From positions 26,354,913-26,418,912 of the forward strand of contig OZ018410.1 of NCBI GenBank assembly GCA_963969595.1: a stretch of 64,000 bases of DNA, in the 5' to 3' direction. The position numbers were made by a program, and so were the translations under genes. Position 1 is the stretch's first letter. Each line of letters opens with the position of its first letter. Of the stretch, positions 11,017 to 24,361 are shown piece after piece. The notes below the pieces were generated by a model that saw only the letters and a program-made list of their open reading frames with translations, searched no databases and was not told the DNA's origin. Source of the stretch: Neckera pumila (Eukaryota; Streptophyta; Bryopsida; Hypnales; Neckeraceae).

Positions 11017-12908
11017 CTACAGCGAAAGAGGGCCCGCGGACTTGGTGAGGGCGGGAACCAAGTTGCCAGGTCGGGAAGACGTGCTGAATGCCTTCGCATA
11101 CACACTCGCCGAGGTCGCCTTCGCGCCGGACCCTACGAAGAAAGCACCCTCCGTGAAAACGTCGCCGCTGGAAGCCCAGTTCCACTTCTGCCACCCACCG
11201 AACATGGGACCGTTGTCGTTGATGCGCTTCGTCACTTCTTTGTTGCCACTCGGACTGAAATAGTTGCCCTGCGAAAGAATCGTCGGGTCCTCACTGCCAC
11301 CGATCGCGTAAATGCTCCACCCCGAAGAGTAGTCGTTGTTCAACACGTGGAACACGCCGAAGCGGCACCGCGGCAGCCGCTGGACCAAGCCCGGCCCGAA
11401 CTTGTTGAACGCCACCGTCACCTTCATGTTGCGATCCATGGTGTGGCTGGGGTCCGCGCCCAACAACATCGTCTTGTCGTGCTGCTCGAAGAAGTTGTTT
11501 GACACCGTCACCATAGTCGACCCGCGAGTCACGTCCAGCAGCCCGTCGGTGGCCCTGGCCAGATAGCAATGGTCCACCCACACGTCGTGCGAGCCCCAAA
11601 TGTGCAAGCCGTCGCCGTCCGTCACGACGCGCTTTACCAGCTGCGTAGGGGACGCCCGGACGGTGCTCGGGCCTGATGGCTTGATGTCGTGGATGTGCAG
11701 ACCGTGGACGATGACGTGGTTCGTGTTCTGGATGGTGATCTGCGACCCACCCGTGATGTGCACCTCGGCGCCGCGCCCGTCCAAGGTCTTATACGCCGTC
11801 ACCCAGAGTTCGCCCTTCAATTGGATGGTCATGCTCTTGGCGAAGATGATCCACAGCGGCCCGTCACGCGTCACCCCATAGCGTAGAGTACCGGGCTGGG
11901 GGTTGGTCAAGTCGTCACCGTTGTTGGTGACGGTATAGATGGGCCCGTTCTTTCCGCCGACGGCATTTTGTCCGAATCCGATGGCGCAGGAGGCAAGCGC
12001 CTGGCGATGGCTTTTCCAGTTGGGGTCGCAGCGCCAGCAGTCGTCGATGGGATTTCCAGTGCCGCATCCGCCCATGGCCTTGGCGAGCGAGGCCAGCATG
12101 CCGTCGACGTAGGTGGCGTTCGTCACGTCGGCGGCGGACAGACTCAGTCCACTGCAATCCAGCACCAATGCAATTAGCAACAAATTCAATCAAGCCACAG
12201 GCAAAGTCAAAATTTGTCAGAAACAGAGGATCAGAGGTTCACTGTGGATAAAATAAACATTTCATTATTCCTTCCAATGTCCTCAACAGAGTAATTTGGA
12301 ATCCGACAGTACTACTCGACATTGGAGCCGCAGACTCAGCGCCGAAGCCACGTCTGAACAGTAATCACTTCATTAACAACTGAATCTACAGCTGCAAGAA
12401 GTACGCTGCGACAGAGCGCCTAAACTGAAACTGGTGCAATAGATCGGGTTACATACTCGTCGTTGGCGCGGTACACCGTGTCAGCACTGGACGTGTCAAA
12501 GAAGACCTGGTCATTCTCGTACTCAGCTTGCGTATGCACCTTTGGATTCTGTGCGTACGCCGTGCCATCGGCGAAGCTGGCAGCAGTGTCCTGGATGGTC
12601 TCCGGGGAGTCCACGTAGGTGTCGAACGGAAGCTCGGTGTCCGTGGAAGCGAAAGTGTTGCCGTCGTAGTTGTAAGTGCTCGCGTCAGCGGTCGGCGTGG
12701 GCACCGTGTCTTGGGTGGTGAAAGACTCCTGCGTGGCGTCGAATTCCCAGGGGGCGTCGTGGCTGGCGAAAATGGGCTCATCGTTTGCATGAGTGGGGAC
12801 ATACTGCTGGGTGTCGTAGTCGCCGGGGACAGACCTCGCATGGAGTGACGTCCATTGCGACGCCAGCACCACCAGCACCAGCAAGCTCACGACTGTCGCG
12901 GTCGCCAT
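11017..12908 (-). CDS. Secreted pectate lyase (polysaccharide lyase family 1), two exons
   Basis: Pectate lyases cut de-esterified homogalacturonan in the cell wall by calcium-dependent beta-elimination. Exon 1 is 12908-12457 and exon 2 is 12151-11017, joined by a GTATGT donor (12456) and a TTGCAG acceptor (12152) that keep phase; about 528 residues. The start at 12908 (MATATVVSLLVLVVLAS) gives a clean signal peptide; an in-frame ATG 28 codons upstream would bury it. The catalytic domain fills exon 2: CWRCDPNW at about 189-196, GKNGPIYTVT, DGDGLHIWGS at 329-338, WVDHC at 342-346, calcium-site region TDGLLD, and the catalytic-arginine motif RLPRCRFG at 409-416. Residues about 30-150 are acidic, rich in D, T, A, Y and F, and match no part of the family I know. 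The C-terminus ends SAGPLSL where relatives usually continue through a cysteine. Confidence 0.85.
12152..12456 (-). other. Intron of the pectate lyase gene
   Basis: Reads GTATGTAACC at the donor and GGATTGCAG at the acceptor on the minus strand. It contains stops in the exon 1 frame (at 12420). The reading frame that runs into it from exon 2 begins only with TTG, which argues for splicing rather than an independent start. Confidence 0.65.
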
Positions 12909-13340
12909 GGTGAAAGCCTCCCTTGCGATTGAATCCGTTCCTTTCCTAATTTCAGTGCAGCTGAACCTGCAAAGGGATCCAACATTGCTCACTTAGTTCA
13001 AGATTGAATTCGAGACGACGACAATTGCTCCAAGAGCGAAAGTAGCTAAGAATGAAGAATATCAATGTATGAAAACCATGCGAACACAGGCATCCACTAT
13101 TCCTCAATTCAAAGGATATGTCTCACCCATCTGAGCGAGTGAATACGAACCAACATACACATAATCACTCAACCCTGTTTCGACACTCAAGGGAACTGAT
13201 TTTCAGAATTCTCAGAATTCAGAACGACTCATAGACTTCATGAATCCAGATCTCAATGGTTGACTCGTAAAAAAGAATCCAGAATGCACATCAAATTGAA
13301 TTGAGATGCGCTGACTGAGATTAACGAGGAGCGTAGATAC
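12909..13340 (-). other. 5' leader with possible intron, pectate lyase gene
   Basis: On the minus strand a donor AAG|GTATCT at 13340 and an acceptor CCTTTGCAG near 12968 would define a leader intron of about 370 bp. This is inferred from splice consensus only. Confidence 0.35.
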
Positions 13341-13620
13341 CTTGGTTGAGGGACGAGCTGAAGTACAAGTTGCAAACCCTTCCAGTGGCAGCTTCTCAAA
13401 ATAATTTGATCCCTCCTTTGATCAAATATGAAGTCTGAAATTCAGTGTATATATGTAGTGTTGCTACAAGGATTGTGAAGGTGTGAATGTTTTGATGCGG
13501 AAGAATTTCCCAAAGTCAACTTCGAGAGTGAACTCGGGAACACAGAGACACAGGAATCAGTGAGTGAAAGTTTGCAGTGGGCGAACTTGTTATATAGTGC
13601 CCACAGGTCAACCCTCTGGG
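13341..13620 (-). promoter_or_regulatory. Promoter region of the pectate lyase gene
   Basis: The minus strand reads CTATATAACAAG with TATATAA at 13596-13590, a good TATA box. Transcription would start near 13560, leaving a leader of about 650 nt before splicing. A second AT-run (TATATATACAC near 13447) is a weaker candidate. Confidence 0.5.
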
Positions 13621-16600
13621 TTTCTAGTTTCGACTCCCGCTAACTGATCATGAGATTAGCAAGGAGGCGGTGCCAAATTTCTAATTCCGGGTTAAGTCCG
13701 ACATTAGTGTGGGTTACTGTTCAATCGGGTCGCAGCGCGGAGCTTGATTGCGAGTTCTGTTCTGCTTTTGGGGATTCCACTTGGGTATTCAACGGGACTA
13801 ACTTTTACTCTTCCACAAAATTACAAAAACTCAATTCCTACTTGGGGAGCATCAATTCAAAGCGCTTGCCTGATTTATGGAGTCTTCAATCCGTCTGCTC
13901 CAAAAAAGGAATAAAAGCTCTGGCCTGATTTCAGTTGACGAATTCGCAGAGATCCTCTTCAATTTAAGGTTTTAATTTTCGGTGCTTGCATGTTACCGGT
14001 ACAGTTCTGAGCCTGTTAAAAAAAATGGACACTTAATTCATTGATGGTATTAATTTCTTGGGAAATTTGCCAAAATGCTAAGCCAAATTAGTAGCCAGGA
14101 AGGGCTATTTTTTTTTAATTTACTTTCGGCTTTCATTAGAGAAAATATGGGCTCTCTAGAGGGCTGAGACACGTCAGCAAACTGTGCAAATGCAAGAAAT
14201 TCAAAAATATTGAAAAAAATATAAATTGAAAAAAAATTGCAATCTGAAGTGGCACCTAAAGTAATCACGTGGTTCATGATTTTTAATGTTTTTTCCAAAA
14301 GAAATATTTTTATTTTCACTTTTGTTTCATTGCACATTGGCCACCAGAGAAACCACCTTCTAGAAAGTCCAGATTTTCTTGTAAAGAATACTAGTGTGTT
14401 ATATAGGTGATAATTAGGTGGTATTTGGATCACGCTTAGGTTTTATCAAGATTGATTCATCGGGATTGCACTACTACAAACTCTATTGAGATTTCACTAA
14501 ATCTCATGTTGGTCTTTAATACTCAATCCTTTTTAAGTGTTGCTTTGATAGCAGGTCTAGATTACAAACAATCCTAGCAATAAGTCAAAATTAACTTTTT
14601 CAACAACAATTGGTAGTGTTTGCAGTAGATCCAGACTACAATTTTTCCATAACTAATCCACAATGATTTGAGACATTGTTTTGAATTGTGTGATTTGCAT
14701 CTTACAGTATAATTTAAGATCCATAGGGGCAGGAATCTCGTATTCATTATAAAAAAAGGCATGTAAGAGAAATAAATAGGATGAGTTTATAGTCAAAATA
14801 AGATCTAATAACTTTGTCATTTAAAGATTTTGTAAGACACTAAAATCTAAAATTTCTCATATCTTCAAAAATTTGTAATCTTCTAAAATACATGAATTTC
14901 AAAAATCTACACAAACTAAATGAAGTCTTTTAAAATCTATGAATTTTTAAATTTTTGAAAATTGAAAAAAATGAATATAATCGTTGAGATAATATTGCCA
15001 ACTAATTTATATATGTGTTTGAAATATTATAGTATTAAAAACATTTAGCAACCAGCTTACATACACAATTGAAAGTTGAAACACTATAAAATGAAAAATA
15101 GCCAACCAATTTACATATATAGACATGTAGTTGAAACACTGTAATGTTAAAAACATCTATTATATCATTGAGAGTTTAATAATCAAGTACCACACTTTAG
15201 TATTTGAAACATTATAGAACTAAACTGATTTGAATGAGTATTGCAACTAGGTCTTACAATATTTGAAACACTATAAACTATAAAGCTAAAATCATATTAT
15301 ATGCTATTAATTTACTAAAGCTACCAATTTGAATGGGTGGTTAAATCTTTATATAATTATGAGATTTAGAATATTATTGCATTTGTATTGTAGTTGGTTA
15401 ACATGAGTGGATGAAACATTATACATGTAATAATATAAACTACTATAATTGAGCTAATATTTTAAACTTCAATATTGAAATACAAAGTCTGTAATTGAAT
15501 TATTAATTTTTAATGATTCATGCATCCATTCTGTAGTAGTTGGACTAATTTGGACAAATTTTAGCAACATAATACTTCATTATTTTAATTTGTAAAACAA
15601 ATGGCATATCTATATAGAATTTGATTTTTTTTCTTGGCTAAACTTTTTCAATGAAGAAACAAGTGCAAAGTGTATGATGCTATGGAGTTGTTAAAAAAAT
15701 TTACTATTAGGTGAAAATAAAGATGATTTTGTGATCATCAATATGAACATTTTGTACTAATCAACATTAAATTAAAATTTTAATTGAATACAAAAAACTC
15801 AAGTGTTTGATAATGAATTGTCAAAGTGATTTGTTTTGAAATGTAGATTTGAACAATATTCAAAAACACTTTTTGAATCTAACCATATAGATTTGTATTG
15901 ACATATCTTTTTTTGATGAAAACCTCAAAAATTGTAACATATATGTTTTATAGCATACGTACATTTTGTCTAAGACATCTTGGGTCATTAGAAACAAGTT
16001 GAATATTGAAACAATTGCATTAAATAAAAATCAAAAGTATAGGATAAGTATTGGTGAAATAAAAGTAGCCTAATTGTAGTTAGATTATTTCAATGTCTGT
16101 ATATATTATTTTAAAGTACAGTATTTATATTCTAATTGGATGTTTATCAAATCTTACTACAAAACATCTTGAATGCAAGCTTGTTCATGTATAGTGGGCC
16201 ATTGTGATATGCATATATTTTATTATAGTGCTAGTGTAAAAAGACCCCGTTGCCTTCCTATTCAAGAGTTTTTTGAGACCCTTGGGCTTTTTAACTCTAC
16301 AAGTTGGAATAACCAAAAGCTAAATGCTCTTTGGTAGGGCATAAAAAATAAAATATTATTTAGAAAATTCTTAATACCACTTACCTCTATAGAAATACTA
16401 TAACTCTCTTGGCTTGTGTACTATGTCAGTGTATTATATTTTGAAGGATGGGTCCGAGGGTTGCTATTATGTGAACATAGGAATATGAGCCCATGAGCCT
16501 AGAATACTACAAACCTATGTTATAGGTGTATATACTATAGAAATTGTCTATAATTATAGGATATTTATGTTACAAATATCCATATTATAGGTGTTTATAA

Positions 16601-17109
16601 TACATACACCTTCTATAGTGTGCGGTATTTATATTATAGGTACCTATATAGTAGGTTCAATGCTCACAATCTCGCATCCTTGGGCTTATATACGAGCACT
16701 GTTGGGGTGGATCCAACCTACATATAAAATGTTCAATCTTTGTTTTTCCTCGCATTTGTAGGATTTTCAATATAATAGTCCTTCAATTTTATTTTGAACA
16801 TGTGGCAAAGAAAAAAGGATTGTACAAATAAAAGTATGAAAATGAAGAATTTTGTTAAAAATTAGACACAAAACAAATATTTATTGAAATTCAATATATC
16901 AACAAAATGTATTTGGAATCTCAAACAAAACCAAATTTTATATATGAAGCCTATATAATATATCAGAAATATAGGTTATTCAAATCTATCATGATCAATC
17001 TAAATCTATGTCCAACTCAACTATTCTATGGTGCATTATGCCATTCCAAATATAAAAAATGATAGACCAATCTACAACTTCATTCTTTTCTAGAACAGAT
17101 CCCCTCATA
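13621..17109. other. AT-rich intergenic sequence
   Basis: A 92-codon ORF (13650-13928 +) and a 127-codon ORF (14433-14050 -) have no recognisable features. The section 16507-16656 is weakly self-complementary (ACCTATGTTATAGGTGTATA against TATAGGTACC-like text). Otherwise I see nothing identifiable. Confidence 0.35.
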
Positions 17110-17825
17110 GGCTAATTGCAAGAAACACTTGTATTTTTTTTTGTCCCCTTGACCTGAGACATGTGTTTTTTTGCTCATAACTCTTGCATTGTTTGTCCGT
17201 TTTCTATAAAATTGAAATGAAGATATAAGTAGTAGTTGTAGATGTTGAGTAATTTTTTGCATTTTTTACAACTAGTTTTTAATTTTTAAACAACCTCCAC
17301 TTGGCCATTTCAGAGGGGTTTAGTACTCCGTACTATTTTGATCCAAAAATGTGAATTTGAAGCTCAAAATTCAGATACAAGAACTTCTACTAAAGTTATA
17401 CAAGCCTACAAAGAGATTTTCTAAAGTCAGAAATTTTCCACCTTCCACATGTGCTCAAAGAGCAATACCTTTGCGCAAGTGCAGAGAAAACAATTTTTTT
17501 CCCCCAAAGAGATAGGAAAATAATTAAAAGGGAGCATCTTCAAATTAGAAAAAAAAATTGTTTTATTTTATTTTTTTGAATTTTTGCTATTATCTAAAAA
17601 TCAAACATCAAAGTGTCCATTTTCTTGGCATTTTCCATAGTCCTTTATTTTGCAAAACTTCTAAAGATAATTTTTTCTAGGCTTGAATCTTTAGAGACAT
17701 ATTATTTGCAATGCTTACCAAATTATTCCAATTTTATTTTATTTAAAAAAATTTATTTCAAAAGTCACAGTACTCGGTGAAATAGGTTGTTTTGAGCCAA
17801 AAACATCATGTGTTTCTTGCAACGA
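17110..17825 (+). mobile_element. TIR element with TTGCAAGAAACAC ends (about 715 bp)
   Basis: Left GGCTAATTGCAAGAAACAC (17110-17128) is matched by GTGTTTCTTGCAACGACC on the right (ending about 17827). CATA lies immediately outside both ends and may be a target duplication. The interior, including a perfect GTACT/CCGTACT stretch near 17318, is shared in part with the fragment at 7343. Confidence 0.5.
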
Positions 17826-18066
17826 CCCCATAAGTTCATCTAGTGATCTAAGCTTCATTCTTCTTATTGCTTTATTTTCTACCCAATTTTGTTTTGAAAA
17901 ACCACTCACATAAGGATAATTTAATAGTTGTGTCATTATATAGATAAAGCTTTTTATAAAATAGTCTACTTTCAACATTGAAAGTAGACTTATTTGAAAA
18001 CCTTGAGTTTAAATTATCTATGACTAATAGAATGTATTCTCTACCAATTTTGTAAACTTCTGTCAC

Positions 18067-19257
18067 TTAACCTTTAAATTCCTAAGGCCATCTTCTAGTA
18101 AAAAAAATTAGAAATTTTTACTTCTATTGCAGTCATCCAAGAAAATAGAAAAATACTTTTTATAGAATCTAAGCATGGGATCTTGTACTTTACTTGTCTT
18201 AGATTATGTAGTAAAATTTTTATAAAGTTTCACTGTATAAATTTGAAGATATTAGAGTTAATCATAAATTGGTATAGACTTGGTTTAGAACTCCAAGCTA
18301 AGTTTAAGTATAATCTCCAACAATAAATGCATTTTGGTCCACCACTTCATCTTGAGTTTTTGTCTTGAGTTACAATCCCTAGCTCTACATATTGCATGTT
18401 CATGAGTTCTCATTTGTGGAAGCAAAACTGGGACAAATTAAAAAGAGCTCCATTTTTAACCCAAAAGGAGTTTGATCCCTGAGCTATTTGTCTTTTGCTA
18501 ATCAAAAGGGAAGGGACCCCAGGTTTCTTTTACTTTAGAATTAACTATATTAGCATTCAAACATTAAATTTTTTTTTGAATTTTGGCTTGCAATTTCAGA
18601 TGACTTTAATCGCCATCTATAGGATTTTTTTGCACTATGGACATTGAATTAAAAAATTTATGTGGAGAATTGAGTTCAAAGTCTAATATTTAAGAAAAAT
18701 TCTTGGTTTTCATTCTTTAAAAATTGGTAAGTAGAAATAGGTTCAACCATCTAAGATTGAATGAAAAACTAAATTGAAACACAATAATTCCAACAGTGAG
18801 ATTGTTCTAGCAAGAAAATTTAACCCTATTAAACCTTTTTTTGCAAAATTAAAAAAATTGCATTAAAAAATGAATTCAATAAGTGATTTTTTACAAAAAT
18901 GCTTAGATTGCCCAAAAAAACAAGATTGTCCATAACTTTCTCATCCAACTAATCTAATTAGAATAAATTTGAAGCTTCACATGTAGAAAAATTATAATAT
19001 TTGAAGAAAATAATTTTGTGAATTTTATTTTGACTTTTCGTGATATTTTTTGTTTGTATTACTTGTAGACTCTTGTTCTTGGCTCAAGGTCGCATAATCT
19101 TTTCTTTGGGGCATTGATTGAATAATTCCTAGAAAGATAATGTGCTTTCTTATCTTTAGAAAAAGTTTCAAAAGATCATGATAAAAAATTGAGACTAGAG
19201 GAACCTATCGAAAACCCATTTTGTTCTCTAAAGGGACAATGGGACTTTAGGGGTTAA
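18067..19257 (+). mobile_element. Decayed, enlarged copy of the TTAA/CCCCT family
   Basis: Right end GGGACTTTAGGGG plus TTAA (19254-19257) is clear. The left end is degraded (TTAACCTTTAAATTCCTAAGGCCA at 18067). Landmarks TTCTATTGCAG, GGATCTTGTACTT, GAGATTGTTCTAGCAA and CATAACTTTCTCAT occur in order. About 250 bp of extra sequence (about 18290-18530) explains the greater length. Confidence 0.6.
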
Positions 19258-19535
19258 AGAACAAGGTTTCACATCATTATGCAGAATATGGTTATGCAAA
19301 CTCACATTGTATTTCACTCCTTGCAATTGCAAAGTTAATTTATTTTTTGCCCTTCATTTGAAAGGCATTCATTTTTGCCCCCACTTCTTTTAGAGTTTCT
19401 TTTGCAATGTTAACGACATTGCAACCTTCAAAATTTAACACTGATGCTACATTCTTTTATCAACTTTATCCAAAGGACAACAAATATGGCATTGATTCTA
19501 GTTTTTGAATCCATGTGTCCAAATCCTATCTATTG

Positions 19536-20414
19536 TACAGTCGGGTATTGTAATCTTACAACCGGCCGATTTGAACCATTCAAAGATTTTTGCATAGCAT
19601 AGAAAAAGATTTTGATTTTTTTAGCTTGCATAATTATCACTCAATCCTCATGTAATTCCAATCAAGCATATCAAATTTTAGATTTGTAAAAAGCAAAATT
19701 CCATTTTTGGTGAATTTCTAAAGTTTATTTTCATGATTTTACATAATATTCTATTGAGAACAATTGGTGATGAACTTTTTTAATTCAATTGCATAGATAT
19801 GTGGGGAACATCCATACGCACATATTTCAAATTAAAAAAATATCCCATTCAGTAACAAAAATGTAATCTAGGAAGAGTTCAATGTTGGAGTGATAATGTC
19901 TAAGTTTTGTGAAATAGATATCTCTTCTTTATAATTAGATTTTTCTATTTGACCCACCTATTGTAACCAATTTTGTACATTTCAACATATTGGTACAATT
20001 ACTTTGCCAAAATCTAGTTAAAATATAGAAATATCTATTTCAAAAAAGTTGAGCATCGTCATTTTAATATTGAAATCTTCCTAGATTACATTTCTGTTAC
20101 TTAATGGGGTGTTTTTTTAATTTGAAAAATGTGCGTATGGATGTTCCCTACATATCTATGCAATTGGATTAAGAAAATTTATCACTTATTGTTCTCAATA
20201 AAATATTATGTGAAACCATAAAAATGAACTTTAGAAATTCACCCAAAATGGAATTTTGCTTTTTTGAAATTAAAATTTTGTATGCTTGATCCAGATTGCG
20301 TGAGGATTGAGTATTAATTATGCTTACCAAAATATACCAATTATATGGCACATTGTAAAAAAAATTGTGTCTGGCTCAAATTGTCCGGTTGTAAGAATAC
20401 AGTACCCGACTGTA
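19536..20414. mobile_element. Long-hairpin TA-flanked element, copy 1
   Basis: Core 19538-20412 starts CAGTCGGGTATTGTAATC and ends ...AGTACCCGACTG, flanked by TA on both sides (19536-19537 and 20413-20414). The two halves are nearly complete reverse complements (arms of roughly 400 bp), as shown by CATCCATACGCACAT on the left and ATGTGCGTATGGATG on the right. CAGT ends with a TA duplication fit the Tc1/mariner-pogo group; no transposase is inside. A 60-codon minus ORF at 20351-20169 is only repeat sequence. Confidence 0.75.
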
Positions 20415-21288
20415 CAGTCGAGTACAGTAATTTTACAACCGGCTGATTTGAAGCATTCACAACTTTTTGCACAATGTGCAGTATAATTGGTATATTTTGG
20501 TGAACATAATTATCACGCAATCCTCATGCAATTTCAATCAAGCACACAAAATTTCAGTTTCAAAAAAGCAAAATTCCATTTTTGATGAATTTCTAAAGTT
20601 TATTTTCATGATTTTACATAATATGTTATTGAGAACAATTGGTGATTAATTTTTTAAGGTTAAATTGCATAGATATGTGGAGAACATCCATACGCACATA
20701 TTTCAAATTAGAAAATACCCCATTAAGTAACAAAAATATGAGTTAGGAAGAATTAAATATGAAGCGTCATAAGACCAAAATTTGTGAAATAGATATCTTT
20801 ATATTTTAACAAAATTTTGCTATTTGATCCTCACACTATAACTACTTTTGTCCATTTCAGCATGATGTTACAATCACTTTGCCAAAATTTTGTTAAAATA
20901 CAAGATATCTATTTCACAAATTTTGGTCATATGGCGCTTCACATTTAACTCTCCCTAGCTCATATTCTTGTTACTTAATGGGGTGTTTTTTAATGTGAAA
21001 GATGTGCGTATGGATGTTCCCTACATATCCATGCAATTGGATTAAAAAAAGTCATCACCAATTGTTCTCAATAAAATATTATGTAAAACCATGAAAATTA
21101 ACTTTAGAAATTCACCAAAAATGGAATTTTTCTTTTTTGAAACCAAAATTTTGTATGCTTGATTGGGATCATGCGAGGATTGCGTGATAATTATGCAAGA
21201 TGAAAAATTCCAATTCTTTTTCTAAGCTATGCAAAAATCTTTGAATGCTTCAAATCAGCCAGTTGTAAGATTACTGTACCCGACTGTA
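20413..21288. mobile_element. Long-hairpin TA-flanked element, copy 2
   Basis: Core 20415-21286 starts CAGTCGAGTACAGTAA and ends CTGTACCCGACTG, with TA at 20413-20414 (shared with copy 1) and 21287-21288. It has the same landmarks and the same hairpin architecture as copy 1. The halves are diverged by substitutions and small indels, so the pair is not a very recent event. Confidence 0.75.
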
Positions 21289-24200
21289 CAACCGCATTCA
21301 CATGCACGAGACGGTTAGGGTTGGAGTGGGGATGTCGGGTCCACCTGATCAATAAATTCTTGTTTACCTAGGACAGAGCCTCTCGGTTACTCCGTTCTTG
21401 TTTTATTTATAAACTGGTGATTTTTTGACAAATGGATTATATATTTGATTGCAATTCACTCTTAAGTGAACGATTAGAGAACAGTCAGACCGTGTGTCAA
21501 GGACTCAAAAGTTGCTGCTTCCGCGGCGTTAGTCCTGCCACAAATCTTGGGTTCTCTATTTCTAGAAAGCTGGAATGTTGGATGGTCATGAATTCATGAT
21601 TCGTGAGGGAAGCACTTCGACTTGCTGCTTCTGCTCATCAGGTTTCCCCCAACGACGTCGCCAACTTACTTGATTTGGAATGGAGATACTCAAAGCTGAA
21701 GCTTATTGGCTACAAAGAGCGCCAGCCCACCGACTCCATTTCACAGCGTTTGACCCGGTTTCAAAGGTTTGGAACATTTTTCGTACATAAATACGATAGA
21801 TCCCCTATCTGCTTTCTGCTCAGTTTAATCCGTGGAGTGAAGGAAGGATGACGTTTAGGTTCATATTGTGATTGTTAATGAATGAAACATCATTTAGTCA
21901 TCCAAATGTATGGGATGCATGGTCATATCCTACTTTGGAGAAAAGAGGTGCAAAATTTGGCAATCACAGCAAGCATGTATTAGGGAACTAGGGATGTTGG
22001 TCATTTGGCTTTTCCGGGCTTTTGGTTTGGAAGAGGCCAAATGACTTTGGCTTTTCTTCGACTGCCTGCCTCAGATCCCAGCCCTTGGTAATTTTAGTAG
22101 CCAGTTTTTGCAACATGGCAGTTGCAAAAGCGTATATACTACTGCATGCCTCCCACGATCCGCAAAAAATGGTAGGCCACGAACACCCCGACTCCCCGCC
22201 TTCAACAGTCAACACTAATGCTAATTACGATGAACGCCCAAACCGCCAAAGTGGTTCATACACTGAAACGGAATTCCAAGTAGCAACAGAAATCACTCGA
22301 CCACGATGCAAGCATGTGCAAGTGATCGGCCATATATCAACTTAGCCGCATGTTTGGGACCTTACGGAAGCAGCACGTCCACAGGCAAGCACGCTGTGCA
22401 CCAATAACTTAATCAAGGCCCAAATCAAGGAAGCCTTCAGTGCACCGAAAAACCCAACCAATCTCGCTATGCAATAATTATAACTCTGTCTCTTCATTTG
22501 TTTCCTAAAACAAGTAAGACAAAATCCACTAACGGTATCCATGTCCACAGGGTCCCACCTGCCAAAGTTCCGAAAACATACTTCTTCTTCCGCACTACGT
22601 ACACTATTAGGCGAATTTGCCTGCCCTCTTGAGCTACTTATCAGCTCCCAGCACTTTCCTTGCTCCCTTGTTCTAATGCTGCGACGTGGGCAGCATTCAG
22701 TCGTCACCTCACAGTACGTACAATCCAACGATGTCTACCAGAGAGTGATTATCGACTACTCGATTAAATGACGACGTGCTGGTAACGGCGGGGGATGGGA
22801 GTTTTACACTGACTTGGTGAATGATCTTTAACTTGGTTGAAGATTTGCACCTCAAGGTGTTCGAGCTTCTTCAAAAGGTCCAAAATTTTTACATGCTACG
22901 GAGTACATATCTTTGACAATGTGACCGGAGATTCATTCTCTGAAGAACCTCATATTCGAAACTTTTCGCAATTTTAATGTGCCAAATCTGACGTTCTGAG
23001 TGCTATGATGGGGTTTTAGTTGTCCATTGAAACTTAGAGCTTTGAAATCTAGGCCTGGTGTACACCTAAGATTCGTGATGAATTCCAAATGGGCGTCTCA
23101 GACTGCTCCCGTTGCTGAGTGCCCTTTTTCTGTATTCGCCAACGTTGCATGTCCGGTTGTCACATCGGGCGAATGGAACGAATCTGACCATGATGGTCAA
23201 AATCTCGAGTCCATTCGTACACATTATCATCTCAATTTTCATGACATGAAGCTGGAATCAGTGCTGGGTGAGAACCAAAGGAGTTTCTTGAAGTTTACGA
23301 TACTGAGATCATGTAAATGCTAGGATCGTCCTGTGCCCCGATTCCAACATTCACTCCAGAGTTCAACTATTCAGCGAAGGATGTCTCAATTGCTGCACAA
23401 TGAATCTGCCATCAACAAGTCTGTTGTATTAAAAGACAGCAAATTTTCCTCCAGATTGGGCACAATAGCCCACAAACTTTTGACAATGATACCACAATGG
23501 GCCTCACGTCAGTAACAGTGGGCGGACTATTTTAAGCTGTGACTGATCAATGCATCGATCTAATTCTCAGGTGAAATAGCAAGCTTCTTTACCAAGATAG
23601 ATTGACCCGAGTAGAAAGAGTGCGCTTTAATCCTGAAGATATGAGAACCAGAGGACATTCAGTACAGTACTGAGAGCAATAAGAGCTACATATTCCAACT
23701 TTCTCGATTGTTTAGAAAGCGCTATTCAACTCTGACCAGTGGTCACTTACTTTCCTCATTGGTACTGGCTTCAATCATCAAACTTAAATCTTCAACCGAC
23801 TGACTGTCCAGTACAACAGGTAAAAAGTAACAAGTTGCAAATCGTTTCCGTTCCAATGCAACCAGCAGATAAACGCAACTTGAATTCCATACCCTCACTC
23901 AAAAACAGCTCATCACATTTGCAAACCGGAAGGTAGAAGTCGACGAATGGAGCGTAATCAGGCGGTTTGCATAGAATTTTCAGTCATAACCGCACCCAAT
24001 TTTTGTATTGCGCGAACAGGTGCATATCTTCTCTGCTGCTCAAATGTAAGGTTAATGTGTGACTAAAGTACCAGAAACAATATTCTACACTCCTGGCACA
24101 TCATACTGTCCGAAGAGGAACAAGATATGACAAATCAACCCAGCAACACATTCCCATACAGCAAGCTCCTAATCGTAGGCATGAACATAAAAAATTCAAA

Positions 24201-24361
24201 AATTACTTCTAAAATCCCTCTATGAAAGACAGCTTCTGAACAAAGGCACCCAATAACAGAAATTTATAAACTCAACCCAAAGATAACACAGCAACGTGAA
24301 AACCCATGTACAAAGCATCGGTATGTCAACAGTCATTCCATTACAGCAACTTCAAATGTTA
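21289..24361. other. GC-richer intergenic block, possible unidentified exons
   Basis: This block is less AT-rich than its surroundings. The frame 21603-21851 (+) contains QVSPNDVANLLDLEWRYSKL and ends near a CAAAG|GTTTGG donor-like site, so it could be an exon, but I recognise no family. ORFs at 22022-22345 (+), 22728-22342 (-) and 23027-23323 (+) have no motifs. I cannot decide whether this is a decayed gene, a non-coding transcript or unique spacer. Confidence 0.25.

Noticed and set aside
12150..12189. Pectate lyase start at 12189
   Set aside because: It begins with TTG, not ATG, and the sequence there is the end of an intron with a good acceptor at 12152.
12420..12992. Independent 190-residue protein starting at 12992
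   Set aside because: The ATG at 12908 gives a clean signal peptide, and a GTATGT donor at 12456 joins in phase to the pectate lyase exon, so the last 12 codons are more likely intron.
20169..20649. Two 60-codon ORFs with nearly the same protein on opposite strands
   Set aside because: They are the two arms of adjacent hairpin elements; the shared peptide reflects repeat identity, not coding.
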